Source: Rhizobiaceae bacterium | GTDB taxonomy: Bacteria; Pseudomonadota; Alphaproteobacteria; Rhizobiales; Rhizobiaceae | Assembly: GCA_021648425.1 (NCBI GenBank) | Contig: JAKISV010000155.1 | Span: forward strand, 1 to 6,536 | DNA: 6,536 nucleotides | Reading direction: 5' to 3' | Notes under the pieces: generated by a model | The model's database searches: none | What the model saw: only the letters and a program-made list of their open reading frames with translations | What the model was told of the DNA's origin: nothing | Position numbers and translations under genes: made by a program | In this document: piece by piece, positions 1 through 6,160 of the stretch | How positions within the stretch are numbered: the stretch's first letter is position 1 | How the letters are laid out: each line of letters opens with the position of its first letter

Positions 1-1410
1 TTTGTCGTCGGCCCCATCCCCGTTTAGCACCACAAAGGCTTTGGGCTTGGTCAGCGCGTCCTTATCTTCATGGGCAACGACTGCGGCCTCTAACACCTGT
101 GGATGTGACACCAGTGCCTGTTCCACCTCAAAGGGTGAAACCCATCGCCCACCCACTTTGAACATGTCATCAGTGCGCCCGCAATAATGATAATAATCTT
201 CTTCATCACGAAAATATTTGTCGCCGGTGTGTGTCCATATTCCAGCGAACGTCGCCCGGGATTTTTCGCGCTGATTCCAATAGCCATCGGCAGCCGAGGC
301 GCCACATACCAGTAATTCACCAATCTCACCCACCAATACTTCTTCTCCCTTTTCATCAATCAGCCTGAGTTTATACCCCTCAAACTCCTTTCCCGATGTG
401 CCGTAACAAACATCATCCGGGCGGTTGGACAAAAATATATGCAGCATTTCTGTGGAGCCGATGCCGTCGATCACATCAATACCCATGCGCTTTTTCCAGG
501 ATTTTCCAACCTCAGCCGGCAACGCTTCTCCTGCGGATATGCACAGGCGAAGTTTGGCAGAGCTGTTTTGCGGCGTGCAATCGGGGTCGGCCAGCATCGC
601 TGCATAAAGCGTTGGTACGCCAAAAAACAGCGTTGCATTGTGTTGTTTTAGAGTGGCAAGCACTGTCTTTGGCGTAGGGCGCTCAGGCAGCAATATCGTC
701 GTTGCGCCAACCGATAAAGCCATGCCAAGCCCGGCCCCCAGACCGTAAGCAAAAAACAGTTTTGCGGCCGAAAATATCACATCATCATGTTCAATTCCCA
801 ACACACCATGCCCGTAATACTCTGCGACATGAGCAAGGCTGGTATGAACATGCATTGTGCCTTTTGGATCGCCGGTGGAACCCGAGGAATAGAGCCAAAA
901 AGCTGTGTCGTCCGGGCTTGTTTTAACACTGTCAAATTCACCGCTGGCGCTGTCTATCAACTGTCCATAATCAAGATAATTCGATTGCGGACTTTCTCCA
1001 CCAACCACAATAATGTGCTTCAAATATTCCAGCCGTTTTAACAATGGTTCGACAACCGCCAGCAACTGTACTGAGACAAACAATGCTTCAACCCGGCTGT
1101 CGGCGAGCATATATTCATACTGATCAACAGTGAGCAGTGTATTCAGGCAAACCGGCACAATGCCGGCCCTGATTGAGCCCCAAAAAACAATCGGGAATTC
1201 CACTGTGTCAAACATCAACATTGCAACGCGAGTTTCGCGTTTGATACCCAGCCCGCCAAAAACATTGGCGATTTTTTTGGTGGATATCTGCAACTCGCGA
1301 TAAGTCAGTTCGCGTGCAGGATCAATGAAGGCTGGTTTATCTCCAAAGCCCTTCGCCACATTTTCATCAACAAATACACTAACTGCATTATAGCAGGCAC
1401 CTGCGCCCAT
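1..1410 (-). CDS. Benzoate-CoA ligase family acyl-CoA synthetase (AMP-forming), C-terminus cut off by window edge
   Basis: The frame is open from the ATG at 1410 to base 1, giving 470 codons. The product is an ANL-superfamily enzyme that activates a carboxylic acid with ATP to an acyl-AMP and transfers it to coenzyme A in the cytoplasm. Visible motifs are the P-loop YSSGSTGDPKGTMH (residues 174-187), ISAGEALP (291-298), the adenine-binding GIGSTEM (316-322), the ribose-binding TGD (395-397), and the hinge region GRTDDMFKVGGRWVSP (from 411). This pattern, especially the last two blocks, matches the benzoate-CoA ligase family, whose members are about 505-530 residues. The missing 40-60 residues would carry the catalytic A10 lysine, so activity cannot be judged. 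The start is set by GGAG at 1417-1420, seven bases before the ATG; an ATG at 1423 is out of frame. The substrate could be benzoate, 4-hydroxybenzoate, 2-aminobenzoate or another aryl acid and cannot be told from this sequence. A SnoaL-like gene lies 84 bp upstream on the same strand. Confidence 0.9.
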   Translation of the reverse strand, partial: MGAGACYNAVSVFVDENVAKGFGDKPAFIDPARELTYRELQISTKKIANVFGGLGIKRETRVAMLMFDTVEFPIVFWGSIRAGIVPVCLNTLLTVDQYEYMLADSRVEALFVSVQLLAVVEPLLKRLEYLKHIIVVGGESPQSNYLDYGQLIDSASGEFDSVKTSPDDTAFWLYSSGSTGDPKGTMHVHTSLAHVAEYYGHGVLGIEHDDVIFSAAKLFFAYGLGAGLGMALSVGATTILLPERPTPKTVLATLKQHNATLFFGVPTLYAAMLADPDCTPQNSSAKLRLCISAGEALPAEVGKSWKKRMGIDVIDGIGSTEMLHIFLSNRPDDVCYGTSGKEFEGYKLRLIDEKGEEVLVGEIGELLVCGASAADGYWNQREKSRATFAGIWTHTGDKYFRDEEDYYHYCGRTDDMFKVGGRWVSPFEVEQALVSHPQVLEAAVVAHEDKDALTKPKAFVVLNGDGADDK

Positions 1411-1439
1411 CGGCAGTCTCCATCCGGGTTATCAATTTT

Positions 1440-1488
1440 CAAGTAGATTTATACTGCAATAGCCCCAAGTTAAACAATCAGATTTATA
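1440..1488. repeat. Imperfect direct repeat of 14 bp, 35-bp period
   Basis: CAAGTAGATTTATA (1440-1453) and CAATCAGATTTATA (1475-1488) match at 12 of 14 positions and share the core AGATTTATA or its shorter form GATTTATA. They flank the candidate ligase promoter, in a place where a regulator could bind. The composition is AT-rich, so chance is a serious alternative. Confidence 0.3.
1448..1477 (-). promoter_or_regulatory. Possible sigma-70-type promoter for the CoA ligase gene
   Basis: On the minus strand TTGTTT (1477-1472) is followed after 18 bases by TATAAA (1453-1448). A transcript starting near 1441 would give a leader of about 30 bases containing the GGAG ribosome site. The 84-bp gap is AT-rich, so a chance match is quite possible. 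If real, the ligase can be expressed independently of the SnoaL-like gene. Confidence 0.3.
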
Positions 1489-1494
1489 ATCAAA

Positions 1495-1887
1495 TTACTC
1501 ATTAGCAGGCAATTGCAAGCGCCTATTGTTCCATTGCTGGTCAAGCTGCACTATTTTACCGATACGAAACCTGAACACAGTAATACCGGTTGATGGCACA
1601 ACCATATCTCCTTCTTCAAGCCTGGTAATCAGTTTCCAATGGGCACAAACCATATCTCCTTCCCCAAAAACCGATAAAACTTCATAGTGAAGAGCGGGGA
1701 AGTCACGCAAATACTTCTTCAGGACTTTGAGAAATGCGCTACGTCCCTCGATAGAAAAATCGTTGAGATTGGCTTGCAGCCGTACATTGAATATTTCGTT
1801 TGCCAGTAATAAATTCTGTTTATTCATCAGTTCATAAAACAATCGCCTGACCGTCAGCTTGTTTTTCTGAATGAATTCTTCATCCAT
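1495..1887 (-). CDS. SnoaL-like / NTF2-fold small protein (ester cyclase-like)
   Basis: This is a complete 130-residue protein without signal peptide or membrane segment. The order of an N-terminal helical part, a central FPALHYEVLSVFGEGDMVCAHWKL block (residues about 63-86) and a C-terminal ITVFRFRIGKIVQLDQQW block (about 102-119) is the typical layout of SnoaL-like polyketide cyclase/ester cyclase proteins of the NTF2 cone fold. That family holds enzymes acting on small hydrophobic substrates and many members of unknown function; no specific reaction can be assigned. The start ATG at 1887 has GGGGGA eight or so bases upstream (about 1895-1900). A promoter-like TTGACA lies 50 bases upstream. 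The ligase gene follows 84 bp downstream in the same direction, so co-transcription is possible but not required. No related polyketide gene is present in the window. Confidence 0.8.
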   Translation of the reverse strand: MDEEFIQKNKLTVRRLFYELMNKQNLLLANEIFNVRLQANLNDFSIEGRSAFLKVLKKYLRDFPALHYEVLSVFGEGDMVCAHWKLITRLEEGDMVVPSTGITVFRFRIGKIVQLDQQWNNRRLQLPANE

Positions 1888-1911
1888 ATGCTATCCCCCA
1901 GTTTGAGCACA

Positions 1912-1939
1912 ACTATCTAAAGTACGGGTTTGTTGTCAA
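1912..1939 (-). promoter_or_regulatory. Probable promoter of the SnoaL-like gene
   Basis: The minus strand shows a perfect TTGACA (1939-1934), a 16-base spacer and GATAGT (1917-1912), four of six matches to TATAAT. The start of transcription would fall near 1905, leaving a short leader that contains the GGGGGA ribosome site. The -35 is strong and the -10 moderate. Confidence 0.45.
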
Positions 1940-2048
1940 ATCAACTATAAAGTTTGGTTTCAAAATCCCGCATTTCTCTTGCTGAATTTTTCATCCCGTG
2001 CTATTGCGCCCACGCATATGAATAAAGCCACTACATTATTGAGTGATT

Positions 2049-2077
2049 TTGCAGGCGGCAGCTATCAAATGTATAAA
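2049..2077 (+). promoter_or_regulatory. Possible tig promoter
   Basis: TTGCAG (2049-2054), a 17-base spacer and TATAAA (2072-2077) are arranged like a sigma-70 promoter. The -10 is good and the -35 keeps only the TTG. Transcription from here would give a leader of about 135 bases before tig. Other starts closer to the gene cannot be excluded. Confidence 0.3.
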
Positions 2078-2220
2078 ACTCACAAGCCAATCGGCCTTTG
2101 AATCCAACATGGTTTACTATCCGAGGCCAGCTTGATTTGCATATGAATTTTCGAAATTCAAACAAAACCCGATCGACAGAGCCTGAACCCAAACAGGCCA
2201 AATACAGCTAGGAATGAACA

Positions 2221-3558
2221 ATGCAGGTTGATGAAACCCTCAACGAAGGCCTTGCCCGCGAACTGACAATTACAGTTCCAAAAAAAGACATGGAAGTGCA
2301 ATTACTCGAGCGTTTGAATAGCTTGAAGGGCCAGGTGAAAATTGACGGATTCCGCCAGGGTAAAGTACCCCTCAGCTACATTCGCAAACTGCATGGCAAG
2401 CAGGCCATGGCCGAAATCGTCAACGAGATCATTTCAAAACGTTCAGGCGAAGTTCTAAAAGAACGCGGTGATAAACCTGCCCAGCAGCCTAAAGTTTCTA
2501 TGACCGATGATGAGAAAGAAGCGGAAGAAATACTGGCTGGCAATCGTGATTTTGAATTCAAGCTGGTCTATGAAATTCTACCTGAGTTTGATGTGCCAGA
2601 CCTTGAGAAATTAAAAATTGAGCGACCTGTGGTCGAAGTCAAGGACAAGGATGTTGAAGAGCAGGCATTAAAAGCCGCTGAAAACACCCGCTCATGGGAT
2701 GAGAAAAAAGGCAAGGCTGCCAAAAACGATCGCATAACCATGGACTACCTGGGTAAAGTCGATGGCGAAGCGTTTGAAGGCGGGGAAGATAAAGACGCTA
2801 AACTGGTGTTGGGCTCAGGAACATTCATTCCCGGTTTTGAAGACCAGCTGGCGGGCCTGAAATCAGGCGATAAAAAAACCGTAAAGGTAAGTTTCCCCAA
2901 AGACTATGGTGCTGAGCATCTGGCTGGCAAAAAGGCCGAATTTGATGTGACGCTAACGCTGGTTGAAAAACCCGGCAAGCTGGAAATCAATGATGAAACA
3001 GCAAAATTACTTGGTCTGGAAAGTGCCGACAAGCTTCGCGAAGTCATTCGCGGTCAGATAGAAAGCCAATATGGCTCATTTACCCGCGCTAAAGTTAAGC
3101 GACAAATTCTTGATCAGTTGAACGACAAGACCAAAATGGAAATGCCAACCAAAATGGTCGAGCAGGAATTTGAAAATATCTGGGGGCAGGTTACCCAGGA
3201 ACTGGAACGCAACAAAAAGACTTTTAAAGACGAAGACACCACAGAAGCAAAGGCCCGCAAAGAATATCAGGAACTGGCCGCGCGCCGCGTTCGCCTGGGT
3301 CTTGTGCTGGCAACAATTGGTGAAGAACAGAAAATAGAGATCACCGAAGAAGAATTGCAAACGGCAATCTACGAACAAATGCGCCAATATCCCGGTCAGG
3401 AACAGCAAATCATGGAGTATTTTCAGAAAACTCCCGATGCTGTTGCCGGTCTGCGTGCGCCCCTTTATGAAGAAAAAGTCGTTGATTACATTATGGGTGT
3501 CGCCAATATCAAGGACAAGAGCGTTACCCTTGAGGAGCTGACCAAAGAAGAAGAGTAA
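2221..3558 (+). CDS. tig: Trigger factor (ribosome-associated chaperone and prolyl isomerase)
   Basis: Trigger factor binds the ribosome beside the exit tunnel, shields nascent chains and can catalyse prolyl cis-trans isomerisation. The 445-residue product has the family length and all three domains. The N-terminal ribosome-binding domain includes the signature GFRQGKVP (residues 43-50), matching the GFRxGKxP loop that contacts the large subunit. The FKBP-type isomerase domain covers about residues 167-250, with DYLGKVDGEAFEGG and the FIPGFEDQLAGLKSGDKK block. The C-terminal helical arm region runs from about 255 to the acidic end TKEEE. The start has AGGA seven bases upstream (2210-2213) and the N-terminus MQVDETLNEGLARELTI fits the family. 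Unlike many bacteria, clpP does not follow; an intrinsic terminator does, so tig seems to be a single-gene transcript. Arginine is coded by CGN only and leucine by CTA only three times in 41. Confidence 0.98.
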   Translation: MQVDETLNEGLARELTITVPKKDMEVQLLERLNSLKGQVKIDGFRQGKVPLSYIRKLHGKQAMAEIVNEIISKRSGEVLKERGDKPAQQPKVSMTDDEKEAEEILAGNRDFEFKLVYEILPEFDVPDLEKLKIERPVVEVKDKDVEEQALKAAENTRSWDEKKGKAAKNDRITMDYLGKVDGEAFEGGEDKDAKLVLGSGTFIPGFEDQLAGLKSGDKKTVKVSFPKDYGAEHLAGKKAEFDVTLTLVEKPGKLEINDETAKLLGLESADKLREVIRGQIESQYGSFTRAKVKRQILDQLNDKTKMEMPTKMVEQEFENIWGQVTQELERNKKTFKDEDTTEAKARKEYQELAARRVRLGLVLATIGEEQKIEITEEELQTAIYEQMRQYPGQEQQIMEYFQKTPDAVAGLRAPLYEEKVVDYIMGVANIKDKSVTLEELTKEEE

Positions 3559-3585
3559 GTTCTGAAGCGCTTGAAATTAATTGCC

Positions 3586-3624
3586 GGCCGCGTTTGTTCA
3601 ACACAAATGCGGCCTTTTTCTTTT
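3586..3624 (+). terminator. Rho-independent terminator of tig
   Basis: GGCCGCGTTTGT (3586-3597) pairs with ACAAATGCGGCC (3603-3614), giving a 12-bp stem with one G-U pair and a five-base loop. It is followed by TTTTTCTTTT. It begins 28 bases after the tig stop codon and should end the transcript before the next gene. Confidence 0.93.
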
Positions 3625-3756
3625 GGATAATGGTTTTAAGGAAGTCTCAATAAAATTGGGATAATCTTAACCAAAATCACAAATGAAAAATATTGGCGGA
3701 TTGTTTTTCATAAACCAGATGAGCAGGGTACACATAATTCGCTTTGGGGAACTACC
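3625..3756. other. Leader region of the small exported protein gene
   Basis: These 132 AT-rich bases separate the tig terminator from the exported-protein gene. A promoter is expected here. GATAAT (around 3659-3664) resembles a -10, but no -35 at a normal distance is persuasive. No gene is seen. Confidence 0.4.
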
Positions 3757-4053
3757 ATGCGAAACAACAGAATTTTAAAACCTATATTAGCATCAGCAAT
3801 TTTTGCGTTGACAACAATCACAGCGTCCGCCGGCCTTGCTTCTGACCACAATGCCAAACCGAAATTACAGGCCCATGGTCAGTCAATCGACATGTTTATT
3901 ACCGGCGCTAATAAAAAGCCGCTCAGACCAGATAATCTTACCCCATACGCCGCCAATAAATCTGAGTGCGTACTTTGCTACCATCGCCAAATGTTGAAAA
4001 AGTTCGAAAGCTCCGGTTCACTGGGAGCAACTCAGCCGTTTCCCGGCGATTGA
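3757..4053 (+). CDS. Small exported protein with CxxCxH motif, function unknown
   Basis: I do not recognise this 98-residue protein. A Sec-type signal peptide is clear: basic start MRNNRILK, a hydrophobic stretch to about residue 22, then TASA, with cleavage likely after A25 (or S29). The mature part is about 70 residues, polar, and has exactly two cysteines in CVLCYH (C71, C74, H76). This is not the c-type haem motif CxxCH, because the histidine is one residue late; a disulfide, a metal site or redox role are alternatives. The ribosome site is GGGGA at 3746-3750, six bases before the ATG. A signal peptide, good ribosome site and lack of a competing frame support a real gene. The tig terminator upstream means it needs its own promoter, which I could not identify with confidence in 3625-3756. 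Its stop lies 3 bp from the stop of the convergent flavoprotein gene. Confidence 0.8.
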   Translation: MRNNRILKPILASAIFALTTITASAGLASDHNAKPKLQAHGQSIDMFITGANKKPLRPDNLTPYAANKSECVLCYHRQMLKKFESSGSLGATQPFPGD

Positions 4054-4056
4054 TAC

Positions 4057-5022
4057 TCAATAGGCAGTGGAAAGGGCGATTTTAGTTTCAATGCCAAGGC
4101 GCCTTGTCAAAACACCAGCGCCTGGAATGTCGCGAATGATACCCGCCACTTCACCCACAATAATTCCACCTTCTTGCGCATTGTCATTGGGGTTGGCAGA
4201 CAGGTATTTTGCCTTTAATTCTGCCAGCTCATCATGTGACAATTGTTTCGAGCGCGGGTGAAATTCCTCCATCAACCTGTTCTTCAACACCCGAATTTCA
4301 TTGCCCGTGGGCCATTCAAGCCCGCGCGCCACATCGGGAATATCTGTTTGCAGCGTTTCATCTCCGCTGGCAGCCAGGGCCGCTTTCTGGAATGCGTTGC
4401 TGACTAAAGCCTCTTTACTGGCCCAATAACGCGACCCGATTAAAACACCATCTGCACCCAGCATCAAACTTGCCGCAATTCCGCGTCCATCACCAATGCC
4501 ACCGGCAGCAAGCAATAATGTATCGGGACTGTGGGTTTTCAGAAGGTCGCTGGCTTCTGGAACAAAGTTCATCGTGCCGCGTATTCCGCCATGACCGCCA
4601 GCCTCACCACCTTGTGCAACAACAATATCAGCACCGGCATCCAGCGCCTGCGACAGTTGCGCGATAGTCTGACACTGGCAAATGAGCGTAGCACCGGCCT
4701 GTTTAATTTTTTGGGAAAATATTGAAGGGTCGCCAAACGACAACATCACCACATCGGGCGAATGCTCCAGAGCCTGATCAAGTAACTCAGGCTGTTTTGC
4801 CAGCGACCAGGTGATGAACCCGATCCCAACCCTGCTGTTACCAGCATCCTGGAAAGCCTGCCCAATAAATTCGCTGTCACCATAGCCCCCGCCAATCAGG
4901 CCAAGCCCCCCGCCACGGGTTACTTCTGCTGCCAATTTGCCGCCGCCGGCAATCGCCATTGGCGCACTGATAATCGGCCATTCCAGGTTCAGTTTTTGGG
5001 TTAAACGGGTGTTTATAGCCAT
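4057..5022 (-). CDS. Nitronate monooxygenase family FMN-dependent protein (2-nitropropane dioxygenase-like)
   Basis: This is a complete 321-residue TIM-barrel flavoprotein without signal peptide. Family features are PIISAPMAIAGGGKLAAEV (from residue 16), GGGLGLIGGGYGD (37-49), VGIGFITW (65-72), AQGGEAGGHGG with candidate catalytic H144 (136-146), and the FMN phosphate-binding stretches AAGGIGDGRG (172-181) and GADGVLIGSRY (189-199). Nitronate monooxygenases use FMN and oxygen to oxidise toxic alkyl nitronates such as propionate 3-nitronate to carbonyl products. The related enoyl-ACP reductase FabK shares the fold and the histidine, but the GFITW and SFGDPS segments fit the oxygenase group better. 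The true substrate is unknown. The gene begins 9 bp after the protease gene and has no clear Shine-Dalgarno sequence, which suggests translational coupling to it. The ATG at 5022 is the first in frame; an ATG at 5028 is in another frame and stops after five codons. Confidence 0.9.
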   Translation of the reverse strand: MAINTRLTQKLNLEWPIISAPMAIAGGGKLAAEVTRGGGLGLIGGGYGDSEFIGQAFQDAGNSRVGIGFITWSLAKQPELLDQALEHSPDVVMLSFGDPSIFSQKIKQAGATLICQCQTIAQLSQALDAGADIVVAQGGEAGGHGGIRGTMNFVPEASDLLKTHSPDTLLLAAGGIGDGRGIAASLMLGADGVLIGSRYWASKEALVSNAFQKAALAASGDETLQTDIPDVARGLEWPTGNEIRVLKNRLMEEFHPRSKQLSHDELAELKAKYLSANPNDNAQEGGIIVGEVAGIIRDIPGAGVLTRRLGIETKIALSTAY

Positions 5023-5031
5023 TGCAGCATA

Positions 5032-5652
5032 TTACTTGATTGCGCTCACCATATCGCGTGAATCGCGAATATCTATCCATTGCCCCGCATGCAATGTTGA
5101 TTGGCGCTTGAGATATAGATACTCGGTTTTGTTCCAGGGCAGTATTTTTTCATTAAGGCTGTCGAGAACATAGTCTGCTTTGGCAGTGCGAACAGTCAAT
5201 ACCGCATGGCCGTTACCATCGGGCAGTTTAACGACCGTTATCAGCAGCGAAGAAGCGGAAAAACCCTTTTCCATCAGCAATTTTCGCTTCAACAAAACAT
5301 AATCTTCACAATCGCCAAATTTCCCCGGCAAAGTCCAGTATTCTTCCTGATTATATTGCTCAAGATCAGTGAGGGGCTCAACGGTGGAATTGGCAACATT
5401 ATTGATATCCACCATCTGCTTCCACATGGTTCTTTTAAGAACCGGTGCAATCGGGCTGGAATTATTTGACTTACAATCATCGGGATTATCAAGGCAATAA
5501 AAGTAATGCCCAATCGGCTGCGAAGTGCGGCCTGTAACATCCATATGTTTGGCGGTGTCGGCACTGGCAGTGTCGCCACCGCCCAGATAGCTAAATGCCG
5601 CCAGAAAACTGACCGCCGATATAATTCCCCACCTAATCCCGATTGTACGCAT
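5032..5652 (-). CDS. BTLCP-type (LapG-like, DUF920) periplasmic transglutaminase-like cysteine protease
   Basis: The 206-residue product starts with a signal peptide or uncleaved anchor (hydrophobic residues about 8-24, possible cleavage after ASA at 29-31), so it acts in the periplasm. The core shows FGDCEDYVLLKRKLL with nucleophile C115, NGHAVLTVRT with H149, and DYVLDSLNEKILPW with D164. This is the Cys-His-Asp triad of the bacterial transglutaminase-like cysteine protease family; spacing is close to that in Pseudomonas LapG. D114 and E116 next to the cysteine correspond to residues that bind calcium in LapG structures. LapG cleaves large surface adhesins under control of LapD and c-di-GMP, but neither partner is seen here, so the target is unknown. 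The ATG at 5652 is fixed by an in-frame TGA two codons upstream; its ribosome site is weak. A CtrA-like site lies 23 bases upstream of the gene. The flavoprotein gene follows after 9 bp. Confidence 0.9.
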   Translation of the reverse strand: MRTIGIRWGIISAVSFLAAFSYLGGGDTASADTAKHMDVTGRTSQPIGHYFYCLDNPDDCKSNNSSPIAPVLKRTMWKQMVDINNVANSTVEPLTDLEQYNQEEYWTLPGKFGDCEDYVLLKRKLLMEKGFSASSLLITVVKLPDGNGHAVLTVRTAKADYVLDSLNEKILPWNKTEYLYLKRQSTLHAGQWIDIRDSRDMVSAIK

Positions 5653-5888
5653 AACTCAAAACACCGAAAAACCCTGTTAACTCTTTATTAACCTAATGGG
5701 CGCGCCGGTTGGAGTAAATATGGAATATCAAATATAGTTAATTGCCTGGTCAAATAAAGGGAGGCCGGGTTCAAATTGATTGAGTATTTTTGTCACATCA
5801 TCACATACAAAGGTCATAAGGGGTGTTATAATTAGTAGCAGATCAGAGAATCTTTCTGACAAAAACAATAACTCCAACGGAGAAAACC
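5653..5888. other. Divergent intergenic region between the protease and DUF2892 genes
   Basis: These 236 bases contain the CtrA-like site near the protease gene and, near the other end, TATAAT at 5827-5832, which could be a -10 for the DUF2892 gene but lacks a good -35 at the usual distance. TTGTCA (5790-5795) followed after 18 bases by TCATAA (5814-5819) is another option. A weak inverted repeat TCAGA/TCTGA (5843-5847, 5855-5859) lies in the leader. I see no further gene. Confidence 0.5.
5677..5692 (-). promoter_or_regulatory. CtrA-like binding site upstream of the BTLCP protease gene
   Basis: TTAA (5677-5680), seven bases, then TTAAC (5688-5692) is an exact match to the CtrA consensus TTAA-N7-TTAAC. 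With the G at 5676 the site is symmetric and reads the same way on both strands. It ends about 24 bases before the protease ATG. CtrA sites often overlap the -35 of activated promoters or the core of repressed ones; no convincing -10 is visible, so the direction of control is open. Confidence 0.5.
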
Positions 5889-6098
5889 ATGACCAAAAAT
5901 ATGGGAAATATTGATCGCATACTGCGCCTGATCGTTGGCGCTGCATTGATTGCGTACGCATTGGGTTATTTTGGCGCAGGACCTTATACGTGGGTTGGGT
6001 GGATTGGTGTTGTACCGCTTCTTACAGCCCTGGTGGGATCATGCCCGGCCTATTCACTGTTTGGCATTTCAAGTTGCCCGGCAAAAAAAGATTCATAA
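5889..6098 (+). CDS. DUF2892 (YgaP-like) small inner-membrane protein
   Basis: The 69-residue product has the standard DUF2892 layout: N-terminal MGNIDRILRLIVG, a first membrane segment at about residues 12-29, a second at about 33-50, and a short tail GSCPAYSLFGISSCP with cysteines C52 and C63. The family is small integral inner-membrane proteins, sometimes fused to rhodanese domains (as in YgaP) and often found near sulfur or redox genes; the molecular role of the stand-alone form is not established. GGAGA at 5879-5883 is a good ribosome site five bases before the ATG. The gene stands divergent from the protease gene, and the VOC gene follows 62 bp downstream in the same direction. Confidence 0.92.
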   Translation: MTKNMGNIDRILRLIVGAALIAYALGYFGAGPYTWVGWIGVVPLLTALVGSCPAYSLFGISSCPAKKDS

Positions 6099-6100
6099 AT

Positions 6101-6120
6101 CCGGTTGTTTAGTAAACCGG
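6101..6120 (+). other. Short hairpin between the DUF2892 and VOC genes
   Basis: CCGGTT (6101-6106) can pair with AACCGG (6115-6120) around an eight-base loop, two bases after the DUF2892 stop codon. No T-run follows on either strand, so it is unlikely to be an efficient intrinsic terminator; it may act as a 3'-end stabilising or weak attenuating structure. Confidence 0.4.
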
Positions 6121-6160
6121 CATTTGGAAAACAGATTGTTGAACAGGAAAAGCACAACGG

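Larger units (their letters stand above)
1888..2220. other. Divergent intergenic region between the SnoaL-like gene and tig
   Basis: These 333 bases contain no supportable gene and no tRNA. They hold the candidate promoter of the SnoaL-like gene, a candidate tig promoter, and a short inverted repeat at 2145-2159 (GAATTT, TCG, AAATTC). The ribosome site of tig is AGGA at 2210-2213, seven bases before its ATG. Confidence 0.7.

Noticed and set aside
90..359. Minus-strand open frame of 89 codons
   Set aside because: It is in another frame of the ligase gene, whose own frame here encodes conserved motifs such as TGD and GRTDDMFKVGG.
396..1041. Several plus-strand open frames of 60-93 codons
   Set aside because: They lie antisense to the CoA ligase, overlap each other, have no family resemblance and are explained as shadows of the conserved ligase frame.
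3076..3408. Minus-strand open frame of 110 codons with hydrophobic, phenylalanine-rich product
   Set aside because: It is antisense to the trigger factor C-terminal domain; the phenylalanines are simply the complement of the GAA and AAA codons for Glu and Lys in tig.
3967..3984. CVLCYH read as a c-type cytochrome haem-attachment motif
   Set aside because: The canonical motif is CxxCH; here a tyrosine separates the second cysteine from the histidine, so haem attachment is not supported by the sequence alone.
5699..5706. GGCGCGCC 8-bp palindrome
   Set aside because: A single short GC palindrome without spacing to a promoter or a second copy is likely chance.
5711..5737. GGAG followed by a five-codon mini-frame (ATG at 5720, TAG at 5735)
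   Set aside because: It is too short to support as a leader peptide; no attenuator structure or downstream gene in close reach gives it a role.
5728..5961. Minus-strand open frame of 77 codons
   Set aside because: It overlaps the start and ribosome site of the DUF2892 gene on the other strand and has no recognisable features.
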